A stretch of 64,000 nt of DNA from Paramacrobiotus metropolitanus (GCF_019649055.1 NW_026570236.1:1116001-1180000); one strand, 5' to 3'; counted from the first letter of the stretch, positions 1 to 12,064 are shown. Notes: generated from the letters alone by a model not told the origin. Numbers and translations are program-made.

Positions 1-313
1 TTATACAGGAAGGCAACAAACAAACAAACTCGTCGAAGGCTAGATTGCACAATGAACGATGAGCAATAGCAGCGCTAAATGCTAATGATTGAATTTTGAA
101 AGCACTCGACACTTGGAACAACGTGAGGATGACACAGAAAACAGAGAATCGCCATATACGGAAGCATCTAAACAAGCTATGGCACGAGGAGCACTCGTGA
201 CAGTATATACAACATATGGATATATATTTTCTTTCTATTATATATGGAAAGAAGTTCTCTGTTGCAAGAAACTTAATGAAACATTCCCATCCTTTTCTTG
301 TCAACGTTTCCAG

Positions 314-2155
314 ACCAAGTTACTAGCTGCACAGTGGCACAGCTACAACTATAGACAGATATACGTAATACTAGCTGGTACTTACATACCTTCCATGACC
401 TTCTCCTCAACAGATCACCGGGACGGACGACGTAGAAGTTGCCACACGAGAGATTATGTCTTTATTCGAGCCCGATAATGATGACCATCTTCCTCATTCG
501 AGCCTGTCCAAAGTGGCGGCTGAGTAAGCTCGGACTAACAAATACCGTTCTTCAGAACTTACCTTCGGCTTTGAGTATCTATATGAGGCTATATCTGTGT
601 GTTTAGGTTCCGGAAAACCAAAGAGACCCCACAATTTCGCGGCTTGATGAAGGCGACGTTTCCCGAAACGCCAGCCATTGCTCACAGTTCCAGTTTGTTC
701 AGTGTGGATATCGCCGACATCCACGATCGAATTGAATGTCGTATTCTGACGATCATGGACTACGTGTCTCGATCACGCCCCGTTTGCTTAGGAGCCGGGC
801 TATTTGCGGGGATCGAAAGAAACCGTATCATATCGAATTGCTTGGATAACAATGCTGCAATAGCATTTCGTGGGAAGCGCTTGCAAATGTTGGCAATGGA
901 AGATATCCTCAAGTACACTGGATTACAAGATGCAAGTCATCGGATACGCTTCTTTGGCTTCAACATACAGTATATAGATATAATATAATATACGAGATTA
1001 ACAATATACATATCGATAACACCAAATCGCTAATACGGCGCATTATACAGCAGTTTACTTATTTTAGGCACGGTGCTGCAACTTAGCTCATTTTCCATTT
1101 AAACTGGCCTTTAAAACAACGCCGAGAACTGTTTCAGCAGTCTTGTGATAGGATATGCAACTGCCGCAAGTGCTCTGCAGAATTTGTAAGCCAGTGTCAT
1201 GACCGTTGGAATTTTTGTTTGATCAAGCCCTCGTCTGCAAGTACCGTAATATTTTCACTACTACTGTTTTGCAAATGTTAGCACGTGTCGTTTTAGGAAG
1301 CGGAAATTAATCCTCTCTGTTGTATGACAAAAGATTGCCCAGAACGTATACCGAGCGACGAACGTGCCTTACTACCATGCCCACACTGCGGTGTTATTAA
1401 CGAGCCCAACCTGCAGAAATTGCTAAAGGTCACGAAGAGATACGAAAACTTTTTGGATACGCAAGCTTACAACCTGCATCGCGACCCAAATAACCGTGAA
1501 GCGATGACTGAAAGGATTCATTTCTTACAAGAATTGGATACGAACAGCATTCTGCACACGGATGCACATCTTCGCTTTGTCTTGGGATGGGGCGTGGCTC
1601 GGTATTACGCTGGTGCTACGCGTTTCCGGGAGGCAGCACAGTTATATCGCGAGATAGTGCCATGCCTTCGGTATAAAACTTTTGATAAATTACTGTAGGT
1701 TAAGAGCTTTGATTTCACCAAGTACGTCAGGTACCAGAGAACTGAAAACAGCATTGCAGTAGTAGCACATTTAGAAAATGTTGCTGAGGTTTATGGTATA
1801 TGATTAATAGCGCGTCACTTCTTGCAGGAAAATTTATCCCCAGTATCATCCGCATCTGGCACGATATCTCCGTCTGGCCGGACGTTTCGTCATGACGTGG
1901 TGCGATCATCCCCAGTCGATGGTCCACGGTTTTACTGTGCCGCTGTTCAAACATGCCATGACAGATGGAATAAACTGGTTAAATGAATCCTGCAAAATTT
2001 ACAGGAAACTGTGTGGAGAAAACTCCCATGTGGTCTGTGAGTTGGAGAAAACAATTTCGGAGATGCAGCGCATATACATGGTCCATGCATCTGCGTATGC
2101 ATCTACGTATGGAGGTCGTGAGTGCTCATCCCTGAGAGGCTCGGATGGAGTATAA
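314..2155 (+). CDS. SMYD-like SET-domain protein, 5' end not resolved
   Basis: Spliced gene of the SMYD (SET plus MYND) family. Likely coding exons: 314-364, 414-523, 607-about 912, about 1087-1185, 1297-1670 and 1828-2155 (stop). Phases agree except at the 912/1087 join, where the exact donor is unclear. Exon three carries the C-terminal half of SET (LGAGLF...AAIAFRGKRLQMLAMEDI, cf. GVGLYPS...CSIVFNG). The fourth exon has KQRRELFQQSCDRICNCRKC, the usual post-SET run with clustered cysteines, followed by CPHC. The last two exons encode the helical TPR-like C-terminus (YPQYHPHLARYLRLAGRF, then GENSHVVCELEKTISEMQRI). The family methylates lysines in histones and other proteins. Here the conserved NHSCDPN reads about SNCLDNN, so methyltransferase activity is doubtful. 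I could not find the MYND finger or the first exon; a possible extra exon lies near 100-190. Family call is good, gene limits less so. Confidence 0.72.
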
Positions 2156-4162
2156 CGATTTCCGACCGGGAGATGCATAGTGAATATGCAGTAGCATGCG
2201 GTGCCTACCTGTACATTTAGCCATAAATATGCTACTTGTGATTTTAATGGAATCCTTTGCCTTAAACTTCTGAGTTTCGTAGAATCCCCATTCCTTGGTA
2301 TTTCAATCTTGCACGTCTTGATATCTTAAGAACGCTTTGAAAGAAAAGCCAAAAGAGTTAGACAAATTAAACCAATGTCCATCACAAGCTTATACGGCGA
2401 AGCTTTTGCATAAAACTAAATCTACTCCGAATAGCAAATAATTCTTGGCAGGGATGTCTAAGTGTTTGCGGCAATGACGTCTGAAGAGTCGATTATTTTT
2501 CCGTCGGCAAATGCCCGGGCCCCGGGCGGGAGATCTTCCGACCGAATCCCTGCTGGAATTCTCTGGCTTCGGTTAAATTTGCTAATGAGATCTACACCCG
2601 GATCGCTATCAACGAGCACGGGCACCTGGTAAATAATTTCAGTGGAGCTGGAGTACGAAAAAATGCGAATGACAAGAAAACCGTTCAAAATGTGCGCTGT
2701 ACGGATGTGTTCTTGGATGAAATCCGAAGTTGTTCAAGCGTCCAAGTTGTTTTTCGAAGGACTACTGGGGTAGCGAGACCATTGTCCTATGGATGATTGG
2801 AGGCTCTGCTCCACGTTTCAGACATATACGCTGTATCAGCTCGTTATCTTGGCCAGACTCTTCCTAATTCTGCACTTGTTTCTGGCCAAAGCGGTCGGAA
2901 GAAATAAAAAATTACAAATATCACCTATACTTCTGCTTTTTTGGGTAATGCTTACAACTAGCAACTACAGTATGTATTACAACGGTATATTATAGATATA
3001 AATGTATAATACGCTGCTACACGCACAAAAGTACCTGTTTGCTATAAAAGGCGTGTATCTGTACAATTTACCTTACATAGAAAAATGAATGAAATTTTAT
3101 GCCTTTCGGTAGCTACTTTACGTAGTGTCCCCTTGACCATGCACTTCATTTTGTGCTTGCAATTGACCAGCTGCGTTTTCCAGTTTTTCTACTCGTATAA
3201 ATAACGCTGCAGGCCACAGAAATTTTCTGACGTGCGTGTTACTACCGTAGAATTGGATACAAAGAATTAAGATTAATATTAACAGTAGATGCACAAGTTA
3301 TCGAAATTAACGATAGAAATCCGGAGTAGGACTACTTCAGTATTAATTTCATGCATCATGCTTTCTGCTTTTAGTGATAATGCTTTGTGACAATATCATG
3401 TTTAGTAAGCTTATGAACATCTCCATGTACTACAAACAAGCAATGAATGCAAGTAAAAGCAGCTGCGGCCTGTGCTTCAGCAGTTCAGTTACCAGTAGCA
3501 CGAAATAAACGAATTTTTGACAAAACGTTAACTAAGCTAATGCAGCATACTCTGTACTCGCAGTTAGTTTCATCTCAGGTACAGTGGGCAACAAATCCCT
3601 GAGCGATGGTCCGTCTATAAAGACTACAGATCTGTACTACAAATGTGTGGTACTTACAGTATTTACATTAATGTGTTGTGTGTATGCTGGAGATGACCAT
3701 GTCGTACGAATAAATGTTCGCTATGACTCTACTTTAGTTATTAGCTTTTGAACTTGACATACTGTTGCTGCAGGCCATAAAATCGACCGGAAGTGAATCG
3801 GTACTTGATGTGCTACTGATGCTTATTGAGCGACGTTTCATCATGTAATTGAGTGCGATGAGAAAAAACACATGAATACAAAAAAACGCCCGGATATCCT
3901 AAACAATAACCGTTTACACCAGGTGAATCAGAACAATTGGCAAAGGTCAATTAATTGATAATCAACTAAGGAACCACAGACTGTTTGCTACCTCTAGGAC
4001 ATGAGCGTTAGTGGAAATTATTAGAAATTCAGTCTGTAATTATTCTGCCAATACGATGCATGACATCTCTACCTAAGTGTACCATTAAAATCTGTTCTGC
4101 GCACAATTTAGTAATTTATTGTTCGCACAAGCTATAGTCGTCGATTGTTTTATTAATTTAAA
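2156..4162. other. gene-poor intergenic stretch
   Basis: No exon that I can support. A GC-richer island at about 2450-2780 has short open frames on both strands, but none resembles a known family or has convincing splice signals. The rest is AT-rich. It separates the SMYD-like gene from the first dermatopontin-like gene and should hold the latter's promoter. Confidence 0.6.
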
Positions 4163-7100
4163 ATGAAAAGCAGGGGTAGTAATTATCATTGGGCAAATTT
4201 TGCGTTATTTTGTGGAATTACCTGCTTTTTATTGTTATGCGTTTCTGCCACTAACCGATATTATTTTTCATATTTGCCTTATTCGACGGTATGGACATGG
4301 ATTTTTTTGTTCTCGCTAGTTTAGGCGTGCTCCCGCGACAATATATGACTACTTATGGATTTATCCGATTGTCTATACTGAGTGGCGCTCGTTGATGTGC
4401 ATATTGCAAAATAAATTATTAACTATGGATTTATCATACCGCTGAAACAGAATATAAAATTATTATCGTCTCCAAATTATTGTCGTATCAAAAATTCTTT
4501 GTGTCTTCTTAATTACTATTGTTTTGTACTTCTTTCTGTTAAACAAAATTGCCTATTGCAGACCGTAGTAGGCTGCTGATTCGAGAAGGCTGCACTACTA
4601 TTCTGCTAAAATAAAATACTTAAATTTTTGCTTACTTAAATTGCATAAGATTCGTACTCATGAAATGCGTAAACAGAATGTTTAAATTTATAGAATTTTT
4701 GCAGGAACGTTCGAATTAAGTTAATCAACATTCGAGTACGTTTCAATTTATAGACTGTTGTAACGTAGGAAAAGGTCAAGAAATGCCGAGGATTCACACA
4801 GATGAGTCAACGAGCGATTAAATACTTATGAAGAAAATGCACACTATTTTGTTTTGATATTGATCTTTGGTTTATTTTCGAGTAGTCCAGCCCGTAAACA
4901 GGCACTCCCACATACTGTGACTGTGACGTATTTGCATTAATTTTACTACAGGGTGATAATATTGTTACTACATGGCATATGCACGGTGGTCCGACACTCC
5001 CGAACCGGAAATGGAACGTAGAGTGCCTTGACGGTAATTTATGCTTTATGAGCTGTAACAGCCAGAGAGAAAAAAGTTACATTAATATGATATCTATATC
5101 AGTATGATAAATTGGCTGAATATTCAACGTGTATATTCCGTTATCTTTGTAGGAGAGGCGATGATAGGAATCACGTAAGGATTACTTATTGTAGTAAAAT
5201 TTTGATCACTCTCAAGTCTCAACGTAACCAACTTTGGGCTAATTGAATTAAAGCCATGATATTTTTCGTGCAGGGACCAGATAGATGACTTTCAGGTAAG
5301 GGATTTACAGTTAATCAAACGCTTGCTTTATAAAGCCTACAATTTTTTACGTAGCGTAATCAAACGAAACGGAGTAACCAACCTTAAACTGTAGAAGCTT
5401 GGACTGCTGTTTCGTTGCATCCATCAGTCATAACAAATTTTGTTACTGGCAGAGAATAGCAGCAATATGGTGCCGGTTTATGTTTCCTTATAAGCCTCCA
5501 TCCAATGGAGTGTATCCTTATTATCCCAGGTAAGTATTTCATATGGAGCACAAATCGTATTGTTTTATGTATACTTCTGTGCAAAGTCGTAACCGAACAC
5601 TTTTTACTTTTTTTGCAGCTGCGTGTTTCGAGAATACCGTTACCAGTTTTTTTGCTTTGACACTCAAAATGCATCAACTACCATCAATACATTTATGACA
5701 GGTAAATAGGAGCACTGACACATATCTATATGTATGTTCAGTTCTGGAAGTATCCTGTTCAAAAAGGTGACGGCGAAAGCGACATTTCGCTTCCGGGTGT
5801 CAACCAAGTTTTTTAATTTCTTTTGTGCTATTTTAAAGTTTGTTATTAATGTACTGTACTTGAATACTGCGTTATAATTGTACCGATTGCAGGGATCTGG
5901 GACAATGAATGGATTTTCTGGGTGGCACGCATTGGAACAACACGCAGTACTGCTAGTGATTACTTTCAGCCGTACAAATGCTGCAAAGTACCGAAAGGTT
6001 ACTACATTGATTATGTATCATGCTACTACGTCTCCACACACGATCCTTACTGGGAATTCTATGACAATGTCTTCAATTTTGTTGTTTACTGCGGGTAAAT
6101 CATCAGGACGACCGTTTGTTTATGCTAACTAGATTTTAATCTTGCCTTCTGGGTTTATATGTCGACACAGTACCGGATATGTTATGACCGGTATTGCCAA
6201 AAAAATCCATCCTGTCGGCCAAGACTGGTACATTGACTGGATCCAGTGCTGTCGGGTAAAACGTCTATAATCTCATAAGGGAACATTAAGTGCTAAATTA
6301 TTTATTGATTCAGCCTAATACCGAGGAAGTACTGCGCAGTTAGTACTTTCGCACGATACTCCATAGTTCTGTCAGTACAGATACGAATGGCACCTGCACG
6401 CTTAAACTTTTTAAATAGTAAATTTCGCAATTTTGAAGCTGGCTTCGTAAATATGGATTATTATATCAGTGTTTCTAATTCTATCACGAATACATACGTT
6501 GATATTAAATTTTGACAAGGTTCATACGTCTCGGCAACAACACACCGGTGTAAAACACCATACATTTCTGAACGTGTGTATTTCCTTGCAGGATAAAATC
6601 GCTTCTAATTAACAAATTATTTAAAATTTAAAATTTTTGTGTAATCTAATATTGCATTACGTTATTTTAATGTAAAATTTTACATTTTTTATATAAATAT
6701 ATGTTATTGCATTATTTAAATAATGCAATAACATATATTTATATATGTACTTACATTCATAAATATATATACTAACAAATTTATAAGTAAATTAAGTACT
6801 GCACAAATTTAGGATTGACGTATGTTATGCTGGTACTCGTACGTTATTATGAACGTGATTCTATACTACGTAGGTTGGCTACGGCTTTCCCAGCGCCGTA
6901 TCTCCGCCACTCATTCGCCTTCCGGATGGCCGTACCACCTTCTACGCGGCCAGCAATACCGGCGCCCCGTCGACGCCGGTGCCGCGCGCCTATCAACAAC
7001 AACACCGGTCTCTATCCATTGACCAGCAACTGGACACAGCGGCCGACAGCTACATGAACGCCAGTGATGTGTTATCGAAGAAGTTCCGCCAGTTCGATGA

Positions 7101-7227
7101 CATCCGCTACAAACGGGAGGCCATTCCCGTAGCGTTACTGGGCAGAAGTCATCCACCGGATCCCGCAGCTCACTGTCATCATGATGGGCGGGAGATCATG
7201 TTTAGAACGGATTTAACAATAAGATAA
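4163..7227 (+). CDS. secreted dermatopontin-like protein A (350 aa)
   Basis: Nine exons: 4163-4288, 4952-5033, 5153-5174, 5274-5295, 5453-5529, 5619-5701, 5893-6094, 6171-6255, 6874-7227; all phases close. Exon 1 starts with ATG and encodes a hydrophobic signal peptide (NFALFCGITCFLLLCVSA) followed by TNRYYFSYLPY. The core has repeated aromatic/cysteine blocks of dermatopontin type: RKWNVECLD, WCRFMFPYKPP, YRYQFFCFD, QPYKCCKVPKGYYIDYVSCYY and IDWIQCCR. Dermatopontin family members are secreted matrix proteins that bind collagen or proteoglycans and have a repeated basic-x-W-x-F-x-C unit. A tail of about 115 residues after the last CC (from VGYGFPSAVSPP) lies outside that domain and is Q- and D-rich. 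Exons 3 and 4 are 22 nt each. A poly(A) signal lies at 7440. Gene structure is secure; the family name is by motif only. Confidence 0.8.
6690..6745. repeat. perfect 56-bp AT-rich palindrome in intron 8 of dermatopontin-like A
   Basis: Bases 6690-6717 are exactly reverse-complementary to 6718-6745 with no spacer; the centre is ATTATTTAAATAAT. A smaller palindrome (ATGTAAAATTTTACAT) lies just upstream near 6671-6686. It falls in the 618-bp intron before the last exon (6874). Confidence 0.9.
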
Positions 7228-7870
7228 GGAAAATCATGCGAATTACTTTGTCGTTTGTTGTGCCGAGACTTTTGTTATGAATGCATTCTGCATGTAGCAT
7301 ATAAAGTCGCGCATATTAATTGTTTCAAAAGAAAAAAGTTTTTATGCGTTCATTGCATTGAAATGCGCGACCGTTAAATCGGCTTTTGGAACAGATGTTG
7401 CGAGACTGAATAATCATACGGTAAAAGTGTTTGAACTTCAATAAATTTTTTGAAAGCGTGTACTTTGTCAAGGTTCTGGAAAGAGTAGACCCAAGTGTAA
7501 TTTAAGAATGCCGGTATAAGCGATTAGTATTTTATAGTAGTTTACACCGACAGATAAAAGAAGGTAAAAATGCCCGCAAGGAGTTCACTTGGAAGTTATT
7601 ATGTTGTGGATTAACTTCCTACTAACACATGCACAATGCGCATACGCATATGTATGCGATATTTACAAGGCAAATGTACACAGCAGTTCTCTACAAGTAG
7701 TGAACGGTAAAACAAGAGCCATCGGTATTTGCGTTTCATAGAAAATCTAGTTAAAACCTGGTAGTAAATGCTTGCAGGTTGCTGATGTGCATTGTACAAG
7801 TACTTGTTATTAAAATAAGGAATAATCGCTACACTGGAAACAACAACCTTAACACTGCTCGGAATCAAGA
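7228..7870. other. spacer between the two dermatopontin-like genes
   Basis: Holds the 3' UTR of gene A and the promoter/5' UTR of gene B (start at 7871). A short reverse-strand open frame (7611-7880) overlaps gene B's start and has no family resemblance. No repeat or RNA gene seen. Confidence 0.6.
7440..7445 (+). terminator. poly(A) signal of dermatopontin-like A
   Basis: AATAAA about 213 nt after the stop codon at 7227 and 426 nt before the start codon of the downstream paralogue. Confidence 0.6.
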
Positions 7871-10800
7871 ATGACCACACATGTTAGCGTCTGCGAAAAA
7901 TTCAGTATTGTTGCATTATTCATTATTGTTGTGCAACTATCTGGAAATTATGGCACCAATCGTTATTATTTCGCATATCTGCCTTATGGGAGTGTAAGTA
8001 AGTTTTATATCGGTAACCGAACCGAATGATATTATAATAAACTACATTTCTGACGCGTTATTAATTTGTATCTAATTTAGTTGGAAAACAGATATAGAAG
8101 TGGCTCTTAATATTCACCATCAAAAGCTCACATGCATATATATAGTATTTTTATACCTCACATGCAACAAAGAAGTATTTTTTTATTATTAGTTTTTTGT
8201 ATAGTTTTTCCTTCTTACAGTTAGCTTATGTTATCTGTATTACCCTCCTAACGTTTATACAAAATCCTACTCATAATCAGTAAGTTATACTCATAATGTA
8301 CATCATAATCATAATCATACTTCGCTCCTACCGGTCATCATATTTCTGCTCATAATCATAACTCATACCCGTACCACTACTCATACGAGTACCAGTGCTT
8401 AGTGTTTTCAGCGCGACTTTTTGCTGACATAAATTCATGCCGAAATAACATATTACAAGCTGCGCGCGGATAAATATTGGGCAGACCCAGTCTGGATGGC
8501 AAGAATTAAGCCGGCTCTGGAATCGCGACGCAGTATCGGTCCCAGTGCGGCCAGTGCCAATCTACCTGTGTCCTATAATCTACCATTCCTCTACGAATTG
8601 AAAACCAAATCCCAGTCTCCTCTTGTCACAAAAAAAAGTTTTGGCGTTGTGCAGGAAGTGCATGATATACAGTGTTTAACTAACCGTTATCGCCGGCATG
8701 GATGTCGGTCGATCGCTTCGACGTTGCCGGTGAAGCCCAGTAGTCCAGCGCGGATGCTCAATGGTCATGCTCCGCGACCGCAGTCCATACATGACGGACA
8801 CAGAACGGAAAGTATTACTACTTTTGGAAATTCGGAGATACCTTTATTGGGGAAAAAACCGCCCCACTTTAATGAATATTACTTCATAATAGCAGCATTT
8901 TTAGATTTTGTTTCAGGCTTTCAGCATTGGCTTTTCTTGTTGTCGAACTGCTGTTTAACGGTCAGCTCATCGAAATCATCGTTTTACCACGACCCGCGTG
9001 AGATATTTAATAAAGAATTAGAAGGTGACTTCTATAACTTATGTACTTCCTACCATTCTCTCCGTTCACTACCTTTTTGTTTTCCTGCTTTCCATGTTCT
9101 CTCATGAATAGAAGTGGGATAAAACGTTGCGACTTTCGAAATTTTACGTTTTAATACAATAGAATATAATGATGATAAATGAATATGAATATAAATAATA
9201 AAGAGATTTTTTTCATTTCGAACGGATTTGGATGCTAGAAGCCCAAGTTTAATTTTGAAATGATTTACCTCGAAGAGTAAACTTTGAAACGTTTAAAAGT
9301 TCAACCCTAGTATGAGGATCTGTACGGGTATGAGTTATGATTATGAGCAGAAATATGATGACCGGTAGGAGCGAAGTATGATTATGAATTATGATAATGA
9401 TATGCATTATGAGTATATCTTATTGAATATGAGTAGGATTATGAGTATGAGGACGATTATGAGTATTAGGTAACTACCTACCCAAAATACTGCCTTTTTC
9501 TTTGTGTACGATTAATTTTCAGACTGCCGGCAAATATATGTACAGACGTACGGTACGCATCAGCACTTTGGCTAGCTACTTACTCTGGAATTGCCGTTTA
9601 TGTAGGGTGACAACATAATTACTACCTGGCGTTACGAGGGCGGTTCATTGTCCCTTCACCGGAAATGGAATGTGGAGTGTCTGGATGGTGCGAATTTAAA
9701 TCGAAGAACACCATAAAAAACAAACCATTTTGAAATTTCGGTTACTGTTATATTTATTATGAAACTTGCTTTTTCTGTTCTACCGTCATATCAGTTTACC
9801 AGTTATCTGATTCAATGCTGCAAAAAATTGTAGGTGTATTAAGTCAACTACTAAATCATGATTTCTGTTTTAGGCGAAGCAGTAGTCGGAATTCAGTAAG
9901 CTTGCATACTTCTCCGCTTTAAAAACAGCAACTGCGGCTTCATCATAATAATCATGATCAACTAATCATAAGCGCGTGTCACTTGATTTAGGGATTTTGT
10001 CGATGATTTTCAGGTACGTTATTGAAGAGCTGTGTATTCTAGAAATTTTTTTAATTATGTTATAGATGTACGTATCGTAGTGCTGCACTAACGGGACAGT
10101 ACATAGTTTTTACTGCACCACAATATGTCATGTTAATACATAATATTACGGAATAATAATTACGCAATTTACGCTTGTATCTCTTCATACCCGCCGCTCG
10201 GGCAACTCGGCTATCTAATTTGAAATACTCGTATTAATTTACGGATAATTGTTTTACTGCAACAGAAAATATATGCCATTTGGTGTCGGTTCATGTTCCC
10301 TTACAAACCGCCGTCGGAAGGGAAATATCCTTACTACCCCAGGTAATAACCATGAATTAAAATGCAGTTAGCGATTAACATGTCTTATTTCTCATCCGTT
10401 TGCTTGGGAAATTTCTAGTTGTACAGTGATGCGAACTGTTTTTCTAGTTGTATATACCGGGATTACCGTTTCCAGTTCTTCTGCTTCGATCGGCAAAATA
10501 TCTCACTGACCATTAACACATTCATGACAGGTGCGGCACTAGCGTAACGTATTTATCCGTTAAAAATTACTGGGTTAAGAAATTAATTGCCAGCACTTAC
10601 GAGTACGCACCATAAGTAGAAGTACCAGCTTCAAGTTGAAATGACGCGCATACCGCATTTGTCTGGGCGAGTACATATTGTATCTGTAATATTACTTATC
10701 AAGGGATTTTGCTGCTCGTCGCGATAATTTCCCTTTTCATCACACCATAATTTTTACAGCAATTTGGGATAACGAATATCAGTTTTGGGTCGGGCGGATC

Positions 10801-11811
10801 GGCTCAACAGTGAGCATCAACAATGATTTCCAGCAACCGTACAAATGCTGCAAAACACCGAAAGGTTACTACATTGACTACGTTTCCTGCTACTATGTTC
10901 CGACACACGACCCCAATTGGGAGTATTACGATAGTCAATCCAACTTTATTGTGTCTTGCGGGTAGGTAAAGTACTTTATTGATCGATTTGGTTTTAAACG
11001 GCGTCGTAAAATATGTCCTTTCTTGCTCTATAAAATTACAACGAAATTTAAAAATAAACTTTGAAAATTGAATACAAAATGTTGATTACAATTGTGCGTA
11101 TCAGTTAAAATACTCATAACCGATAATTGGTGCTCTGTGCCTGCAGAGAGTAATTAGTACGAGTACCTGTTGTGTGTAAGCAAGCAAAAAATTTTACGTA
11201 TCAGTTATTTAATATTGTACGCAAAACTACTGCTAATGTGTATTCCCTGCATTGGTTTGTTTTATTTCGGTATTTTATTTGTATTTTTGATAATCTGTGT
11301 TTTATGCCTGTAGAACCGATTATGTTATGACGGGAATCGCCAAAAAGATCAGCCCTGTCGGATTGGATTGGCAAATTGACTGGGTTCAGTGTTGTCGCGT
11401 ACGTATATTATTCTTCCCAGTTGCAAATACAATAAATTAGACTTTTCAAATCTCAAGAAAAAATTCGTGTTGGGGGCTTAGTTGGGATACGGAGCCGCAA
11501 CGGCGGTGTCACCACCGATAATCACCCTCCCGGATGGTCGCAGTACATTCTATGCCGCTAGCCACAGTACTCCTATTCCGAAACCGGTCTCCTATGCATC
11601 TAATCAGCTACTTTCCCGCTCGACACACGAAACCAGCAGTATAAATATTACCCAACTGCCGGGTAGAAAAGTGGATGATATTGGCAGTATGCGGTACAAG
11701 AGACGGAGTGGGATACCGATGGAGCTGCGAGATCATGGGCACCTCGGCGATCACTTGGAGAATGACGGAAGAAATATCGTTTTGCGACAAGAAATACGGT
11801 ATTTGTCGTAG
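7871..11811 (+). CDS. secreted dermatopontin-like protein B (341 aa)
   Basis: Tandem paralogue of the upstream gene. Exons: 7871-7993, 9606-9687, 9874-9895, 9992-10013, 10266-10342, 10448-10530, 10760-10961, 11314-11398, 11482-11811. Exons 2-8 have exactly the lengths and phases of gene A (82, 22, 22, 77, 83, 202, 85 nt). Exon 1 encodes a signal peptide (FSIVALFIIVVQLSGNYG) then TNRYYFAYLPY. Core blocks match gene A: HRKWNVECLD, WCRFMFPYKPPSEGKYPYY, YRDYRFQFFCFDRQN, QPYKCCKTPKGYYIDYVSC and DYVMTGIAKKISPVG. The tail starts LGYGAATAVSPPIITLPDGR; after that the paralogues diverge, apart from a DDI-x(2/3)-RYKR-x(2/3)-IP motif. Intron 1 (1.6 kb) holds a foldback element. AATAAA at 11884. It converges on MCCC2. 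Probably a secreted matrix or cuticle-associated protein; function inferred. Confidence 0.82.
8280..9480. mobile_element. foldback (long inverted repeat) element in intron 1 of dermatopontin-like B
   Basis: The arms at about 8280-8400 and 9300-9480 are inverted copies rich in CATAATCAT/ATGATTATG units. The segment 8311-8374 is nearly identical to the reverse complement of 9322-9385, including GGTAGGAGCGAAGTATGATT. The interior is about 0.9 kb and holds an open frame (8496-9107). I cannot fix the outer ends or a target-site duplication because the arm tips grade into degenerate simple repeat. No transposase recognised, so a non-autonomous foldback element is the likely reading. Confidence 0.75.
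8496..9107 (+). CDS. unassigned 203-codon open frame inside the foldback element
   Basis: Starts MARIKPALESRRSIGPSAAS and lies between the inverted arms. The first 120 codons have balanced composition; the rest is AT-rich and looks non-coding. A second hydrophobic stretch (FIIAAFLDFVSGF, about residues 133-145) is present. No family recognised. It could be a captured gene fragment, element cargo or chance. It is not an exon of the host gene: splicing the host's exon 1 directly to 9606 keeps frame and matches gene A. Confidence 0.25.
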   Translation: MARIKPALESRRSIGPSAASANLPVSYNLPFLYELKTKSQSPLVTKKSFGVVQEVHDIQCLTNRYRRHGCRSIASTLPVKPSSPARMLNGHAPRPQSIHDGHRTESITTFGNSEIPLLGKKPPHFNEYYFIIAAFLDFVSGFQHWLFLLSNCCLTVSSSKSSFYHDPREIFNKELEGDFYNLCTSYHSLRSLPFCFPAFHVLS

Positions 11812-11883
11812 CGCAATGGCTTACTGGAGAGTTCGTAATAACACTTTGCTAACTGTAAGTGCTAAAAGCACGGTATGCCGTCT

Positions 11884-11889
11884 AATAAA
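11884..11889 (+). terminator. poly(A) signal of dermatopontin-like B
   Basis: AATAAA 73 nt after the stop at 11811. The convergent MCCC2 gene ends less than 300 nt away. Confidence 0.65.
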
Positions 11890-12064
11890 TAAAAATGTAT
11901 AGCAAAAAAACTGAAAAAGTTGATATTTTTGTTTGTTATTGCTACAAGGATAAAAATGCTAATAAACATAAGCTATGCCAACATGAAAGATCGTACTGGA
12001 CATTTGCGAGCCAACTGCCATAAAGATTAGAGTTTTCTTTTGCTCTACCATAAATAATTTGTAA

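Noticed and set aside
89-478. 129-codon plus-strand frame at the left edge
   Set aside because: It overlaps the better-supported small exons 314-364 and 414-523 in other frames and has no family resemblance. Its early part might still hold an exon of the SMYD-like gene.
2458-2688. 76-codon minus-strand frame in a GC-richer island
   Set aside because: Open frames of similar length exist on the opposite strand; no recognisable motif and no splice partner.
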